DNA from: Actinopolyspora saharensis
GTDB lineage: Bacteria > Actinomycetota > Actinomycetes > Mycobacteriales > Pseudonocardiaceae
DNA: 64,000 nucleotides
Reading direction: 5' to 3'
Assembly (NCBI RefSeq): GCF_900100925.1
Contig: NZ_FNKO01000001.1
Coordinates: 1,674,001-1,738,000 of the forward strand
In this document: positions 18,708 to 26,969 of the stretch, one piece after another
How the letters are laid out: each line of letters starts with the position of its first letter
Numbering within the stretch: position 1 is the stretch's first letter
The notes under the pieces: generated by a model
Database searches by the model: none
Seen by the model: the letters and a program-made list of their open reading frames with translations, nothing else
Told to the model about the DNA's origin: nothing
Translations under genes and position numbers: made by a program

Positions 18708-19077
18708 TATCCGTCACCGCGACCGGATCGCAGCGGCGAAGCGCACCCGTGACCGCCTGCACGCGGCACCAACCGGGACGGATCCTGTCCGGGATACGCT
18801 CCGGTTGCTCGCAACGGAACCCTGCTCAGCCGCCTCGGTCGGCCGTCGCGTGACTCGGCGCCTCGCCGGCGTTGGGCCCTCGAGCAGCCGGCGGCCTGCT
18901 CGGGTGCTCGAGGTGGGCGGCGCCGGGCGCGCAGGCGGGTGCAAACGGTTTCCCCGCTCCTCCCGCGACAGGACCGACCGAGCGGGTGCTCGCCCGGTCC
19001 GCGCGGGCTCTAAGCTGATCGGGACCGAGTGCCGGGGCGAAGCTCCGCGGTGAGCGGTGAGCGCTGAAGGAGGAATC
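18708..19077. other. Divergent intergenic region
   Basis: 370 bp between the divergent TetR and GT39 genes. It must hold both promoters. No clear hexamer pair, palindrome or small gene was recognised apart from the strong AAGGAGG ribosome site directly before the GT39 GTG start. Confidence 0.5.
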
Positions 19078-20616
19078 GTGTCCACCTTCCTGGCGGGCAG
19101 GACGGACGGACTTGATCGCGCGGAGTCCGACCGAGCGGAGACACCCGCCTTCGCCCGCGGTCCCGTGCTGGCGCTGGGGTGCGCCACAGGGGCGCTGTTG
19201 CTGCTGCTCAGCGGACGTTACGGCTATCTCTCCGACGAGCTGTACTTCCTCGCCGCGGGCAAGTACTACCCGGACTGGGGCTACATGGATCAGCAGCCGC
19301 TGGTCCCGCTGCTCGCCCGCTGGGTCGACGCCGCGTTCCCCGGTTCGCTGGTGGCCCTGCGCGTCCTGCCCGCGCTGCTCACCGTGCTCGGCGTGCTCGT
19401 CACCGCGCTGATCGCCAGGGAGTTCGGCGGGGACCGCCGCGCGCAGACCCTGGCCGCTGCCGCCTACGTGCTCTCCCCCTGGCTGCTGCTCAGCGGTCAC
19501 TGGCTGGCCGCGGCCACGTTGGCGCCTCCGGAGTGGGGGCTCGTGCTGTGGCTGGTCCTGCGCTGGACCCGGCTGCACCGTCTCGGGATCAGGCGCGACC
19601 GGCTGCTGTTCGCCGCCGCCGCGCTCGTGGCGGTCGGTGTGCAGACGAAGTTCCAGATGCTCGTCCTCTGCGCGGTGCTGTTGCTCGCCGTGCTCGGTCG
19701 CGGCCCGCGGGAGCTGCTGCGCAGACCGGCGCTGTGGGCCGGTGGCGCGCTGGTGGCGGTGACCGCTGCGCCCACGCTGATCTGGCAGCACCGCAACGGC
19801 TGGCCCGCGCTGGACATGGGAACCGTGGTCGCCTCCGAGACGAACCGGTTGCTGTTCGTGCCGAGCGCGCTGCTGTTCTCCGGTGTCGTGGTCGGCGCGG
19901 TGCTGTGCTGCTACGGGTTCTGGAGGTTGCTGCGCGGTCCCGAGTTCGGCGAGTACCGGTATCTCGGCTGGACGGTGCTGGGGGTGGTCGGCTTCTACCT
20001 GGTCGCCAGCGGCAGGCCGAACTACCAGGCCGGTGTCTTCGGGCTGCTGTTCGCCGCGGCCGCCGTGGGGTTGCAGCACCGCAGGACGGCACGACGCGCG
20101 GCCCGTTTTCGCTGGGTCCCCTGGGTGGTCTACCCGGTTTCGGCGCTGCTTCCGCTGGCGCTGCTTCCCGTGTACCCGCTCTCGCTGCTCGCCGAACGCC
20201 CCGGAGTGGTCAACTACAGCCGCATGTACGAGACGGGCTGGCCCGAGCTCGCCCGCACCGCGGCCGCCGCCTACGACCGGTTGCCCGCCGAGCTGCGCGC
20301 GGACACCGTGGTGGTCGGCTCGACGTATCCGATAGCCGCAGCGCTGGACGTGCACGGCAGGGAGCTGGGGCTGCCCCGCGCCTACAGCCCGCACCGGGGG
20401 TACTGGTTCTTCGGAGCTCCCCCGGACTCGGCACGGGCCATGATCTACGTGGGCGGTCGGGACCCGCTGACCCGCCACTTCCACGAAAGGCGGCGCATGG
20501 CCACGGTGCCCAGCGACCACGGCGTGGTCAACATCGCGCGCGGCGTGCCGGTCACGCTGTACGCGGAACCGGACGCCCCCTGGTCGGAGCTGTGGCCCCG
20601 GGTCAGACGGCTCTGA
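19078..20616 (+). CDS. GT39-type integral membrane glycosyltransferase
   Basis: Polytopic GT-C glycosyltransferase of 512 residues related to ArnT/PMT. The N-terminal loop has the catalytic acidic motif SDELYFLAAGKYYPDWGYMDQQP after the first membrane helix, followed by about ten hydrophobic segments and a C-terminal soluble domain from about residue 400. These enzymes use polyprenyl-phosphate sugars as donors on the outer face of the membrane. The GTG at 19078 is chosen because AAGGAGG ends four bases before it; an in-frame GTG at 19057 lacks a site. It faces away from the TetR gene. Confidence 0.85.
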   Translation: MSTFLAGRTDGLDRAESDRAETPAFARGPVLALGCATGALLLLLSGRYGYLSDELYFLAAGKYYPDWGYMDQQPLVPLLARWVDAAFPGSLVALRVLPALLTVLGVLVTALIAREFGGDRRAQTLAAAAYVLSPWLLLSGHWLAAATLAPPEWGLVLWLVLRWTRLHRLGIRRDRLLFAAAALVAVGVQTKFQMLVLCAVLLLAVLGRGPRELLRRPALWAGGALVAVTAAPTLIWQHRNGWPALDMGTVVASETNRLLFVPSALLFSGVVVGAVLCCYGFWRLLRGPEFGEYRYLGWTVLGVVGFYLVASGRPNYQAGVFGLLFAAAAVGLQHRRTARRAARFRWVPWVVYPVSALLPLALLPVYPLSLLAERPGVVNYSRMYETGWPELARTAAAAYDRLPAELRADTVVVGSTYPIAAALDVHGRELGLPRAYSPHRGYWFFGAPPDSARAMIYVGGRDPLTRHFHERRRMATVPSDHGVVNIARGVPVTLYAEPDAPWSELWPRVRRL

Positions 20617-20765
20617 CCGGTCCACGCACCGTCCTGCGCGGCGGCGCGTGGCCCCGGGGGTGGAGCCGGTCGCGCGGGGTCCGGCTCACCCGCTCGAGTC
20701 CCGCGCGCTCCGGCTCGGCCACTGCAGGCCCTGCCGAGCCGGTCACCCGCCGTTCCCGGAGGACC

Positions 20766-21443
20766 TCACTGCCCGGAGGGAACGGGCCTGCGGCAGACGT
20801 AGACCCGCGCCGGCGGCACGTTGCGCCAGACGGTGCGCGAGGTGATCACCTCGTCGAAGATCGCTCCCAGCCTGCGGCGGAACAGGCGCGCACCGGACAG
20901 ACCGAGCGCGTGGGCGTAGGCGATGGTGGTGAACCCCCCGCCCGGGGCGAGCACGTTGCCGACCTCGCGCAGGATCCGCCGCTGCGACTCCCCCGCGAAC
21001 AGGGACCAGGGCAGGCCGCTGACCACCGCGTCGACCGAGCGGATTCCCGAGTCGGCCAGCAGCTGTCCCAAGCGCTTCGCGTCGCCCTCGATGACCTCGA
21101 GCCCGGGACAGGTGTTGCGCAGGTGCTCGCACATGCCCGGGTCCACCTCGACGGCTATGTGCCGCCCTCCCTCCGGGACGCGCTGTGCGATCGCGCCGCT
21201 GAGCGCACCGGTGCCCGGTCCCAGTTCGACGACCACAGGCCGGTCGGCGCTCGGCACGACGGCGGCCATCTCCCGGGCCAGCACCGGCGAGCTCGGCAGC
21301 ACCGCCCCGATGGTGGAGGGCTCGCGCACCGCTCTGGTGACGAACGTGCGGTACTCGGCCAGCAGGGAGCTCGCACGTCGGGTCACGGCTTCGCTGCCGG
21401 AGCGCTCGGGCGACGACTGCTGTGGAGGCTGGGATCGTGTCAC
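20766..21443 (-). CDS. Class I SAM methyltransferase (PmtA/KsgA-like fold)
   Basis: SAM-dependent methyltransferase of 225 residues. Motif I is VVELGPGTGALSGAI, followed by the acidic AVEVDPGMCEHL loop, GDAKRL and motif IV VSGLPWSLF. The N-terminal EYRTFVTRAVREPSTIGAVLPSS is typical of phospholipid N-methyltransferase-like proteins. Start GTG at 21443. Gene order is convergent with GT39 (148 bp apart), so the two are not one operon. The methyl acceptor could be phosphatidylethanolamine, but this is inference from the family. Confidence 0.82.
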   Translation of the reverse strand: MTRSQPPQQSSPERSGSEAVTRRASSLLAEYRTFVTRAVREPSTIGAVLPSSPVLAREMAAVVPSADRPVVVELGPGTGALSGAIAQRVPEGGRHIAVEVDPGMCEHLRNTCPGLEVIEGDAKRLGQLLADSGIRSVDAVVSGLPWSLFAGESQRRILREVGNVLAPGGGFTTIAYAHALGLSGARLFRRRLGAIFDEVITSRTVWRNVPPARVYVCRRPVPSGQ

Positions 21444-21635
21444 GGATGGCCTTCTGGTCGGGTGCTGTTCCCGTGCCCGTGACCGCCCCCTCCGGGGGCG
21501 CGGGGCACGGCTAGAGGTCCGGTTCTGCGGTGGTCGCCGCGCGCTCCGCGGACTCGGTGCGCGTTCGACGACTTCGCCCGGCGCCAGCCTATCCGGAGCG
21601 GCGGGTCGCCGGGGCCGGGTGGTCCGTGGTCCCGG

Positions 21636-22961
21636 TCACTCGTCCGCCCCGGAGGCGCGCAGCGCCTCGAGCAGGATGCGCGCCCCGTCCACGGCCTCCT
21701 GGGACGTCAGGCTCAGCGGCGGGGCTATCCGCAGCACGTTGCCCTCGAGTCCTCCCTTGCCGATCAGCAGTCCGCGGGTGCGGGCCTGCTCGGTCGTCTC
21801 GGCGGCGAGTTCCGGTGCGGGCGAGCCGTCCGGGCGGAGGAGCTCGACGCCGAGCATCAGCCCCTTGCCGCGCAGCTCGCCCACTCCGGGCATCGACTCG
21901 GCGGCGAACAGCTCGTCGCGCAGCACCGCCCCGACCCGATGAGCGTTGCCCCACAGGTCGTTGCGCCGGTGGTACTCGAGGTTGGCCAGGGCACCTGCCG
22001 CGGTCAGCGGGCTGCCGCCGAAGGTGGAGATGGAGTTCGCGGAGACGCTGTCCATCACCTCCCCGCGGGCGACCACTCCCGCGATAGGCAGCCCGTTGCC
22101 GATTCCCTTGGCGAAGGTGACGATGTCCGGAGAGCCGTTCGCGTCGTGCGCCTGCCAACCCCAGAAGTGCTCCCCGGTGCGTCCCCAGCCGGTCTGCACC
22201 TCGTCGCTGATCCAGAGGATGCCGTGCCGGTCGAGCACCTCCTTGAAGCGCGCGAACAAGCCGTCCGGCGGCGCGGCGAAACCGCCCACGCCCTGGATCG
22301 GCTCCGCGATCAGGCAGGCGACGTTGCCGTGCAGCTGGTCGAGCACGTCCTCGAGGTCGCGCACGCAGGCCGCGGTGAACTCGGCGTCGTCGAGCCCCTC
22401 GAGCACGGTGCCGCGCCTGCGGCTGCCGTGCACGTAGTTCGTCTGCACCGGTGAGAGGCTGCTCGGAGACCAGGCCCTGTTGCCGGTCACCGACAGCGAG
22501 GCGAACGAGCGCCCGTGGTAGCTGTTGCGCAGGGCCAGGATCTGGTTCGAGGAGCGGTAGCCCGTGGCCAGCAGCAGGGCGGTGTCGTTGGCCTCGGTGC
22601 CGCTGGTGGTGAAGAAGACCCGCGGATCCTCGATCTCGGACAGTTCCGCGACCCGCTCGGCCAGCTCGATCATCGGTTCGTTCAGGTACAGCGTCGACGA
22701 GTGCAGGATCCTGCCCGCCTGCTCGCTGACGGCCTCGGTCACCTCCGGCACGGCGTGGCCGGTCATGGTCGTCAGGATCCCGCCGAAGAAGTCCAGGTAG
22801 CGGTTCCCCTCGGCATCGTGGACGTGCCTTCCCGAACCGCTCTCGATGTCGATCGGCTCGGAGTACAGCGTGCCGAGCCAGGAAGGCAGCACCGCAGCGC
22901 GCCGCCGCGCCAGCCGTGCGTGTTCACCCTCCGCCGCCCCGGAATCGGCGTTGGCACCCAT
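21636..22961 (-). CDS. Class III (omega-type) PLP aminotransferase
   Basis: PLP-dependent aminotransferase of 441 residues. Signatures: GGILTTMTGHAVPEV near the N-terminus, TTSGTEANDTALLLA binding the PLP phosphate, ISDEVQTGWGRTGEHF with the PLP-contacting Asp, and the Schiff-base Lys in VTFAKGIGNGLP. Family members include ornithine, acetylornithine, GABA and alanine-glyoxylate aminotransferases; the alanine-glyoxylate (AGXT2-like) group fits the spacing best, but this is uncertain. It lies alone between the methyltransferase and a DUF5313 gene on the same strand. Confidence 0.88.
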   Translation of the reverse strand: MGANADSGAAEGEHARLARRRAAVLPSWLGTLYSEPIDIESGSGRHVHDAEGNRYLDFFGGILTTMTGHAVPEVTEAVSEQAGRILHSSTLYLNEPMIELAERVAELSEIEDPRVFFTTSGTEANDTALLLATGYRSSNQILALRNSYHGRSFASLSVTGNRAWSPSSLSPVQTNYVHGSRRRGTVLEGLDDAEFTAACVRDLEDVLDQLHGNVACLIAEPIQGVGGFAAPPDGLFARFKEVLDRHGILWISDEVQTGWGRTGEHFWGWQAHDANGSPDIVTFAKGIGNGLPIAGVVARGEVMDSVSANSISTFGGSPLTAAGALANLEYHRRNDLWGNAHRVGAVLRDELFAAESMPGVGELRGKGLMLGVELLRPDGSPAPELAAETTEQARTRGLLIGKGGLEGNVLRIAPPLSLTSQEAVDGARILLEALRASGADE

Positions 22962-23119
22962 GCTTTCCGTCCTTCCACCGCGCCGTCGTAGTCCCGCTCC
23001 GCGGAGTCGTCGAGTTCGTGTCGGTTCCGAACCTAGGCCGCCGAGCGCTGCGGGTACAACACCGGCTCCGGCGCGGAGCGAGCGGTGAGTTCGATCAAGC
23101 CCCGGTCAGTGGCCCCCGG

Positions 23120-23506
23120 TCAGTGGCCCTGCCTGCGTCTGCGGGCCTCCTCGCGGGTGGTTCTGCGGAGGTCCCGGTGAATGGCCCTGGTCTCCCGTCC
23201 GATTCCCGGCGCGTGGCCGTGCTTGATCAGCCGGTGCTCGTTCGTCTCGACCATGGCGCTCATCGAGTAGAACAGTCCGACGAGCAGTCCGAGCACCATC
23301 GAGCTCGCTCTGATGTACAGCGGCCCCGGCAGCAGCAGGACCGCGACGCAGAGCGGGGTGAGCTGGGTCAGCGCGCGCAGGAGGTGGCGCAGCACCCAGG
23401 TCCGGCAGGTGACGTCGTGCAGCACCCACTCGGACAGGTGTGCCGGTAGTTTTCCGCCGAACGTGTACCAGACCCATTGCAGCGCGTTGGGCCTGTGTTT
23501 TCCCAT
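23120..23506 (-). CDS. DUF5313-family small membrane protein
   Basis: Protein of 128 residues of the actinobacterial DUF5313 group: it starts with RPNALQWVWYTFGGKLP, continues with EWVLHDVTCRTWVLRH, has two hydrophobic segments (about 45-62 and 65-85), and then ETNEHRLIKHG. The C-terminal tail is strongly basic. The conserved N-terminal and middle motifs make the family assignment good; no function is known. It lies 125 bp from the tRNA-Pro gene. Confidence 0.8.
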   Translation of the reverse strand: MGKHRPNALQWVWYTFGGKLPAHLSEWVLHDVTCRTWVLRHLLRALTQLTPLCVAVLLLPGPLYIRASSMVLGLLVGLFYSMSAMVETNEHRLIKHGHAPGIGRETRAIHRDLRRTTREEARRRRQGH

Positions 23507-23632
23507 CGTCCCGAGGGTAGCTCGCGAAGGCGGGGAGGAACGCGCCCCGGGACGGGCCGCGGAGAACGCGGGGGACCCCCTGTGCGGAGGCCGCTCCGGG
23601 GTGGTGTAAGCTGATCACAGTTCAGCAGGAAA

Positions 23633-23709
23633 CGGGACGTGGCGCAGTTTGGTAGCGCACCTGACTGGGGGTCAGGGGGTCGTGGGTTCGAATCCCGCCG
23701 TCCCGACCA
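23633..23709 (+). tRNA. tRNA-Pro (anticodon GGG), CCA encoded
   Basis: Cloverleaf: acceptor CGGGACG pairs with CGTCCCG at 23699-23705, D-arm region GGCGCAGTTTGGTAGCGC, anticodon stem CCTGA/TCAGG enclosing loop CTGGGGG, so anticodon GGG (Pro), and T-arm with GGTTCGAAT. The discriminator A and genomic CCA follow at 23706-23709. The molecule is intact. A degenerate copy of its 3' part occurs 1.46 kb downstream. Confidence 0.96.
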
Positions 23710-23737
23710 GCGGTCGAGCCCGCTGGCCCGCCGGAAG
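23680..23737 (+). repeat. att-like repeat, copy 1 (tRNA-Pro T-arm, 3' end and flank)
   Basis: Direct repeat unit that begins in the T-arm of the intact tRNA and runs past CCA into the first terminator arm. Bases 23680-23699 match 25137-25156 with one mismatch, and the GACCAG..GTCGAGCCCGCTG..CCGCCGGAAG part is also shared with a few mismatches. Confidence 0.75.
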
Positions 23738-23758
23738 CGGTGGGCCAGCGGGCTTTTT
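23717..23758 (+). terminator. Intrinsic terminator of tRNA-Pro
   Basis: A perfect 13-bp stem (AGCCCGCTGGCCC / GGGCCAGCGGGCT, 23717-23729 with 23742-23754) closed by a 12-base loop and followed by a run of T (23752-23756 region through 23758). It directly follows the tRNA. Confidence 0.9.
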
Positions 23759-23846
23759 CGCGTGCACGACACCGCCGAGCAGATCGATCCGCGGCCCCTC
23801 CGAAAAGGCTTTGCGCTCGCCCGTCCGCGCGGTCGAGGCTGGCGCG

Positions 23847-25085
23847 ATGGCCGCGCGGAACCGAACCGAGCCGAGGCGCACCACGTACGGCGACGTCTTC
23901 GTCGAACCCGAGTTCCGGACCGTCGTGGTGGGCAACCTGCTCATGCTGCTGGCCGAGACGCTGCGGCCTCTCGCGCTGTCCGTGCTGGTCTTCGACGCGA
24001 CCGACTCGGCCCTGCTGAGCGCCGTGACCTTCGGCGCGGGGGTCGTCCCGCAGGCGATCGGTGGCAGCACGCTGACCGCCCTGGCCGACCGGCTGCGACC
24101 GCGCAGGCTGCTCGTGGCCTACGACCTGCTGCAGACCGCGGTCACCGGGATCCTGGCCGCGCTCCGGCTTCCCGTCTGGGCGGTGCTGGTGCTGGTGGCC
24201 ACGGCCGGGATCTTCGCCCCGCTCCGGTCGGCCACGACCGGAGCCCTGCTGCCGGAGGTCCTGGCCGGAGATCGCTACGTGCTCGGGCGGTCGATCGTTC
24301 AGACGGTCTCCTCGACCGTGCAGATCGGTGGCTACGCGGTGGGCGGTGCGCTGGTGGCTGTCCTGTCCCCGCAGGTCGCCCTGCTGCTCGCCGCCTGCAG
24401 TTATCTGGTGGCCGCGGCGATCTGGCGGTCGGGCCTGCGGGAGCGCGCCGCCCGCACGCCCGGGCTCGCACTGGGCGCGACGGTCCGCGAGACGTGGCGC
24501 ACCAATGTCGGGCTGCTGCGCGGCGACCGGCGGCTACGCGGGTTGCTGCCTGCGATGTGGCTGCCGGTAGCCGCCGTGGCCGGAGCCGAGGCCACGCTCG
24601 TCGCCTACGCCGCACGATCCGGCCTCCCGGAGGGCAGCGCAGGCTATCTCCTCGCGGCACTGCCGGTCGGCATGGTGCTCGGCGACGTGGCCGTCGCGCG
24701 GGTACTCCGCCCTGCCACGCGAGCACGCCTCGCCCTCCCGCTCGGTCTGATCAAGGGCGTACCGCTGCTCGCCTTCGCCGCACGCCCCGGCCTGGTCCCC
24801 GCCATGGCCCTACTCTGCGTCGTAGGAATCTGCGTCGCCTACTCGCTGCCGCTGCAGGCGGCCTTCGCCGAACTCGTTCCCGAGAACCTGCGCGGACGAG
24901 GCTTCGGCCTGTTCAGCAGCGGCCTCATGACGGCCCAGGGGCTCGGCACCGCGGCGATCGGCGCTCTCGCCTCCGCCTTCGGGCCGACAGCAGCGATCAC
25001 GGCAGCGGGCGGCCTGGCAGCAACGGCCGTCGTCCTGCTGCGCCGATCGTTCACCACCGCACGGCTGCTTCAGCCGGACCCCTGA
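23847..25085 (+). CDS. MFS transporter (putative efflux permease)
   Basis: Major facilitator of 412 residues with about 10-12 hydrophobic segments. The N-half has the cytosolic loop TALADRLRPRRLL between helices 2 and 3 (motif A-like), and the C-half repeats ELVPENLRGRGFGLFSSG, a common MFS efflux signature. The ATG at 23847 precedes MAARNRTEPRR; a longer in-frame reading starts inside the tRNA gene and is not credible. It is the only gene between the tRNA-Pro and its degenerate second 3' end, so it may have arrived with an integrative element. Substrate unknown. Confidence 0.88.
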   Translation: MAARNRTEPRRTTYGDVFVEPEFRTVVVGNLLMLLAETLRPLALSVLVFDATDSALLSAVTFGAGVVPQAIGGSTLTALADRLRPRRLLVAYDLLQTAVTGILAALRLPVWAVLVLVATAGIFAPLRSATTGALLPEVLAGDRYVLGRSIVQTVSSTVQIGGYAVGGALVAVLSPQVALLLAACSYLVAAAIWRSGLRERAARTPGLALGATVRETWRTNVGLLRGDRRLRGLLPAMWLPVAAVAGAEATLVAYAARSGLPEGSAGYLLAALPVGMVLGDVAVARVLRPATRARLALPLGLIKGVPLLAFAARPGLVPAMALLCVVGICVAYSLPLQAAFAELVPENLRGRGFGLFSSGLMTAQGLGTAAIGALASAFGPTAAITAAGGLAATAVVLLRRSFTTARLLQPDP

Positions 25086-25136
25086 GCCGTGCATCACGCT
25101 CGTCCGCAGCGGGATCCGGACCGCTGGGATCAAGGC

Positions 25137-25195
25137 TCGTGGGGTCGAATCCCGCCACCGCTGACCAGCTGTCGAGCCCGCTGATCCGCCGGAAG
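25137..25195 (+). repeat. att-like repeat, copy 2 (tRNA 3'-end remnant)
   Basis: Degenerate copy of the tRNA-Pro 3' half and flank. The T-arm (GGTCGAATCCCGCC) is kept, the acceptor strand has decayed, GACCAG is kept, and a weakened copy of the terminator follows (8-bp stem GAGCCCGC / GCGGGCTC ending near 25212, no T run). There is no 5' half, so it is not a tRNA gene. An intact tRNA on one side and a partial repeat on the other is the layout left by integration into a tRNA gene. Confidence 0.72.
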
Positions 25196-25272
25196 GATTG
25201 AGCCGGCGGGCTCCCCGCACACGCGGCCGAGATCCCAGGGCGTGACCTGCTTTCCTCCCCTGCCCGAACGGT

Positions 25273-25579
25273 TCACGCCTCGGGCAGCCACACCAGGCGC
25301 AGTTCGCGGGTCAGCCCGAACAGCTCGCGGGCGCTCTCCGCCGAGGAGAAGCTGCCCCGCATCCCCACCGCCCACGGCGACCAGCTCGGCGCGGTCGCGC
25401 AGCGCCATCCCCCAGGCGACGATCCCGGCGTCGGCCCGCTCACCGACCTCCTCGACCAGCGCGAACACCCGTGGCGCCTCGTCCAGGACGAGCCGCTCCA
25501 CCAGCGCCGCGAACTCCTCCTCGCTTCCGAGCGGTTCCAACTGCTCGGCCTCGACCTCGAGGATCTCGTTGTCGCTCAT
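25273..25579 (-). pseudogene. Small acidic protein gene interrupted by a +1 frameshift
   Basis: The reading frame starts at 25579 with MSDNEILEVEAEQLEPLG and continues to DRAELVAVGG, then goes out of frame. From about 25370 the next frame reads GMRGSFSSAESARELFGL and ends LRLVWLPEA-stop at 25273. Together they give a coherent ~101-residue acidic protein with natural composition, whereas the unshifted frame runs on as Gly/Arg-rich sequence to 25130. The total of 307 nt is one base too many, pointing to a 1-nt insertion in the G-rich 25361-25380 segment. It is divergent from the Xre/DUF5753 gene and shares its 26-bp palindromic operator, a layout typical of small partner genes of such regulators. 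Confidence 0.7.
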
Positions 25580-25657
25580 GACTACCTCCTGACACGCGAG
25601 AGCTGCTGATCCGAGCCGGAGCGCACCCCGAAGGAGCAGGCATGATCTCCGACATGA

Positions 25658-25683
25658 CTTAGACGCTAAACTTAGCGACTAAG
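25658..25683. promoter_or_regulatory. Palindromic operator between divergent genes
   Basis: AT-rich inverted repeat: CTTAG-A-CGCTAA-AC-TTAGCG-A-CTAAG. Both arms are exact apart from the unpaired single A on each side. It lies 79 bp before the small acidic gene and 120 bp before the GTG start of the Xre/DUF5753 gene. It is probably an autoregulatory site of that protein overlapping one or both promoters. Confidence 0.7.
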
Positions 25684-25802
25684 TTTTGCTATCGCCTGAT
25701 CGAATGGCGTGCTACGCCTCTCCGAGCACAGGAGACACTGTTGGCGAGCACACGCACGTAGTGGAAGATCTGGTCAGACAGGCACAAGAGCGGAGGTCCG
25801 GC

Positions 25803-26663
25803 GTGGTCTCGAGTCCGACCGTGTGGCGCAGGTGGCTGGCTCACGAGCTGACGCGCTTGCGCAAGGAGGCCGCACTCGAACGCGGAGAAGTGGCCGAGAA
25901 GTTGCGTTGCAGCACTCAGAAAGTCGGCCACATCGAAACCGCCTTCGTACCTCCCAAGGTCCGCGATCTCGAGGAGATCCTGCTCCCGCTCTACGGCGTG
26001 ACCGAGGATCGTCGGCCCTACTACGTCCAGGCCGCCAAGGATGCTCGCCGGAAGGGCTGGTGGGAGAGCTACGAATCCGAAGCTCTCCCCGAGTGGTTCT
26101 CCCTGTTCGTCGGCCTCGAACAAGGTGCTTCCCAAATCCGAACCTACGAGGCCCAGCTCATCCCCGGTCTGCTCCAAACACGGGAGTACGCGAAAGCAGT
26201 AGCACGACGTGGAACGGCGGAGCGAGGACAGGAGCAGATCGAGCAGCACGTCGAGGTGCGGATGAGCAGACAAGAAGCACTGTTCCGTAAGGATGCACCA
26301 CTGCGTCTGTGGGCCGTGCTCGACGAAGCCGCTCTACTACGTGTCATGGGTGACCGAGAAGTGATGCGTGAGCAACTCGTCCATTTGCTCACGGTGACCG
26401 AAACACCGAAAGTCACCATCCAAGTGATTCCATTCGAGCACGGTGCACACGCAGGGCTGATGGGGAGATTCCAGCTCCTGGACTTTCCGTGGACAGGTGA
26501 TCCCGGGATCGCCTACATCGAGCACCGGGCCGGTGCCCTCTACTTGGAGGAACCCGGCGAAATCGAGGCGCACACCGTGGCCTTCGAGCACCTCTGCGCT
26601 CTTGCCCTGTCCCCGGACGACTCGGCCACAATGATCGAGTCGATCGCGAAGGAGTACTCATGA
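25803..26663 (+). CDS. Xre-type HTH regulator with DUF5753 (WhiJ-like)
   Basis: Regulator of 286 residues. The N-terminal Xre HTH (about 5-65: LAHELTRLRKEAALERGEV, then LRCSTQKVGHIE) is followed by the DUF5753 sensor-like domain (about 90-275: YEAQLIPGLLQTREYAKAV, VRMSRQEAL, LWAVLDEAALLR, TIQVIPFEHGAHAG, GIAYIEH). This is the WhiJ/Scr family that pairs with DUF397 proteins. GTG 25803 is chosen because GGAGG lies seven bases upstream and it yields the usual family length; a longer in-frame ATG at 25686 has no site. The stop overlaps the DUF397 gene (ATGA). Its base composition is visibly lower in GC than its neighbours. Confidence 0.9.
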   Translation: MVSSPTVWRRWLAHELTRLRKEAALERGEVAEKLRCSTQKVGHIETAFVPPKVRDLEEILLPLYGVTEDRRPYYVQAAKDARRKGWWESYESEALPEWFSLFVGLEQGASQIRTYEAQLIPGLLQTREYAKAVARRGTAERGQEQIEQHVEVRMSRQEALFRKDAPLRLWAVLDEAALLRVMGDREVMREQLVHLLTVTETPKVTIQVIPFEHGAHAGLMGRFQLLDFPWTGDPGIAYIEHRAGALYLEEPGEIEAHTVAFEHLCALALSPDDSATMIESIAKEYS

Positions 26664-26938
26664 TCCCGTCCTTACAGCCACACCCGTGCTGGAGGAAGAG
26701 CAGCTACAGCGCCGACCAGGGATCTTGCGTGGAGGTGGCAGCTGTCCATCCGGAGGTCACCTGGCTCAAGAGCAGCTACAGCGGGGATCAAGGATCCTGC
26801 GTCGAGGTGGCCTGTCCGGAAGGCGGTGTGGCGGTGCGGGACTCGAAGGATCCCGACGGAGCCGTGCTGGTGTTCGACCGCCCGCCCTGGAACAGCTTCC
26901 TGGACGTCGTGCGGCGGGGAGCCCTGGAGCACGGCTGA
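26660..26938 (+). CDS. DUF397 protein with an internal tandem duplication
   Basis: Small protein of 92 residues, translationally coupled to the upstream regulator. DUF397 starts at W-x-KSSYS. Here the motif occurs twice: WRKSSYSADQGSCVEVA at residues 11-27 and WLKSSYSGDQGSCVEVA at 35-51. Only the second is followed by the rest of the domain (VAVRDSKDPDG, then WNSFLDVV). The repeats are 72 bp apart (from 26690 and from 26762) and similar at nucleotide level, so the duplication is fairly recent. DUF397 partners (BldB/AbaA-like) are developmental regulators or antitoxin-like proteins. Confidence 0.9.
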   Translation: MIPSLQPHPCWRKSSYSADQGSCVEVAAVHPEVTWLKSSYSGDQGSCVEVACPEGGVAVRDSKDPDGAVLVFDRPPWNSFLDVVRRGALEHG

Positions 26939-26969
26939 GAGCGGGAACCGGTTCTGGTTGGATCGGGGC

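Noticed and set aside
23649..23846. N-terminal extension of the MFS protein
   Set aside because: It would start inside the tRNA-Pro gene and run through its terminator; the ATG at 23847 starts a normal MFS N-terminus.
25137..25212. A second tRNA gene
   Set aside because: Only the T-arm and 3' flank are present; there is no D-arm, anticodon arm or pairing acceptor strand.
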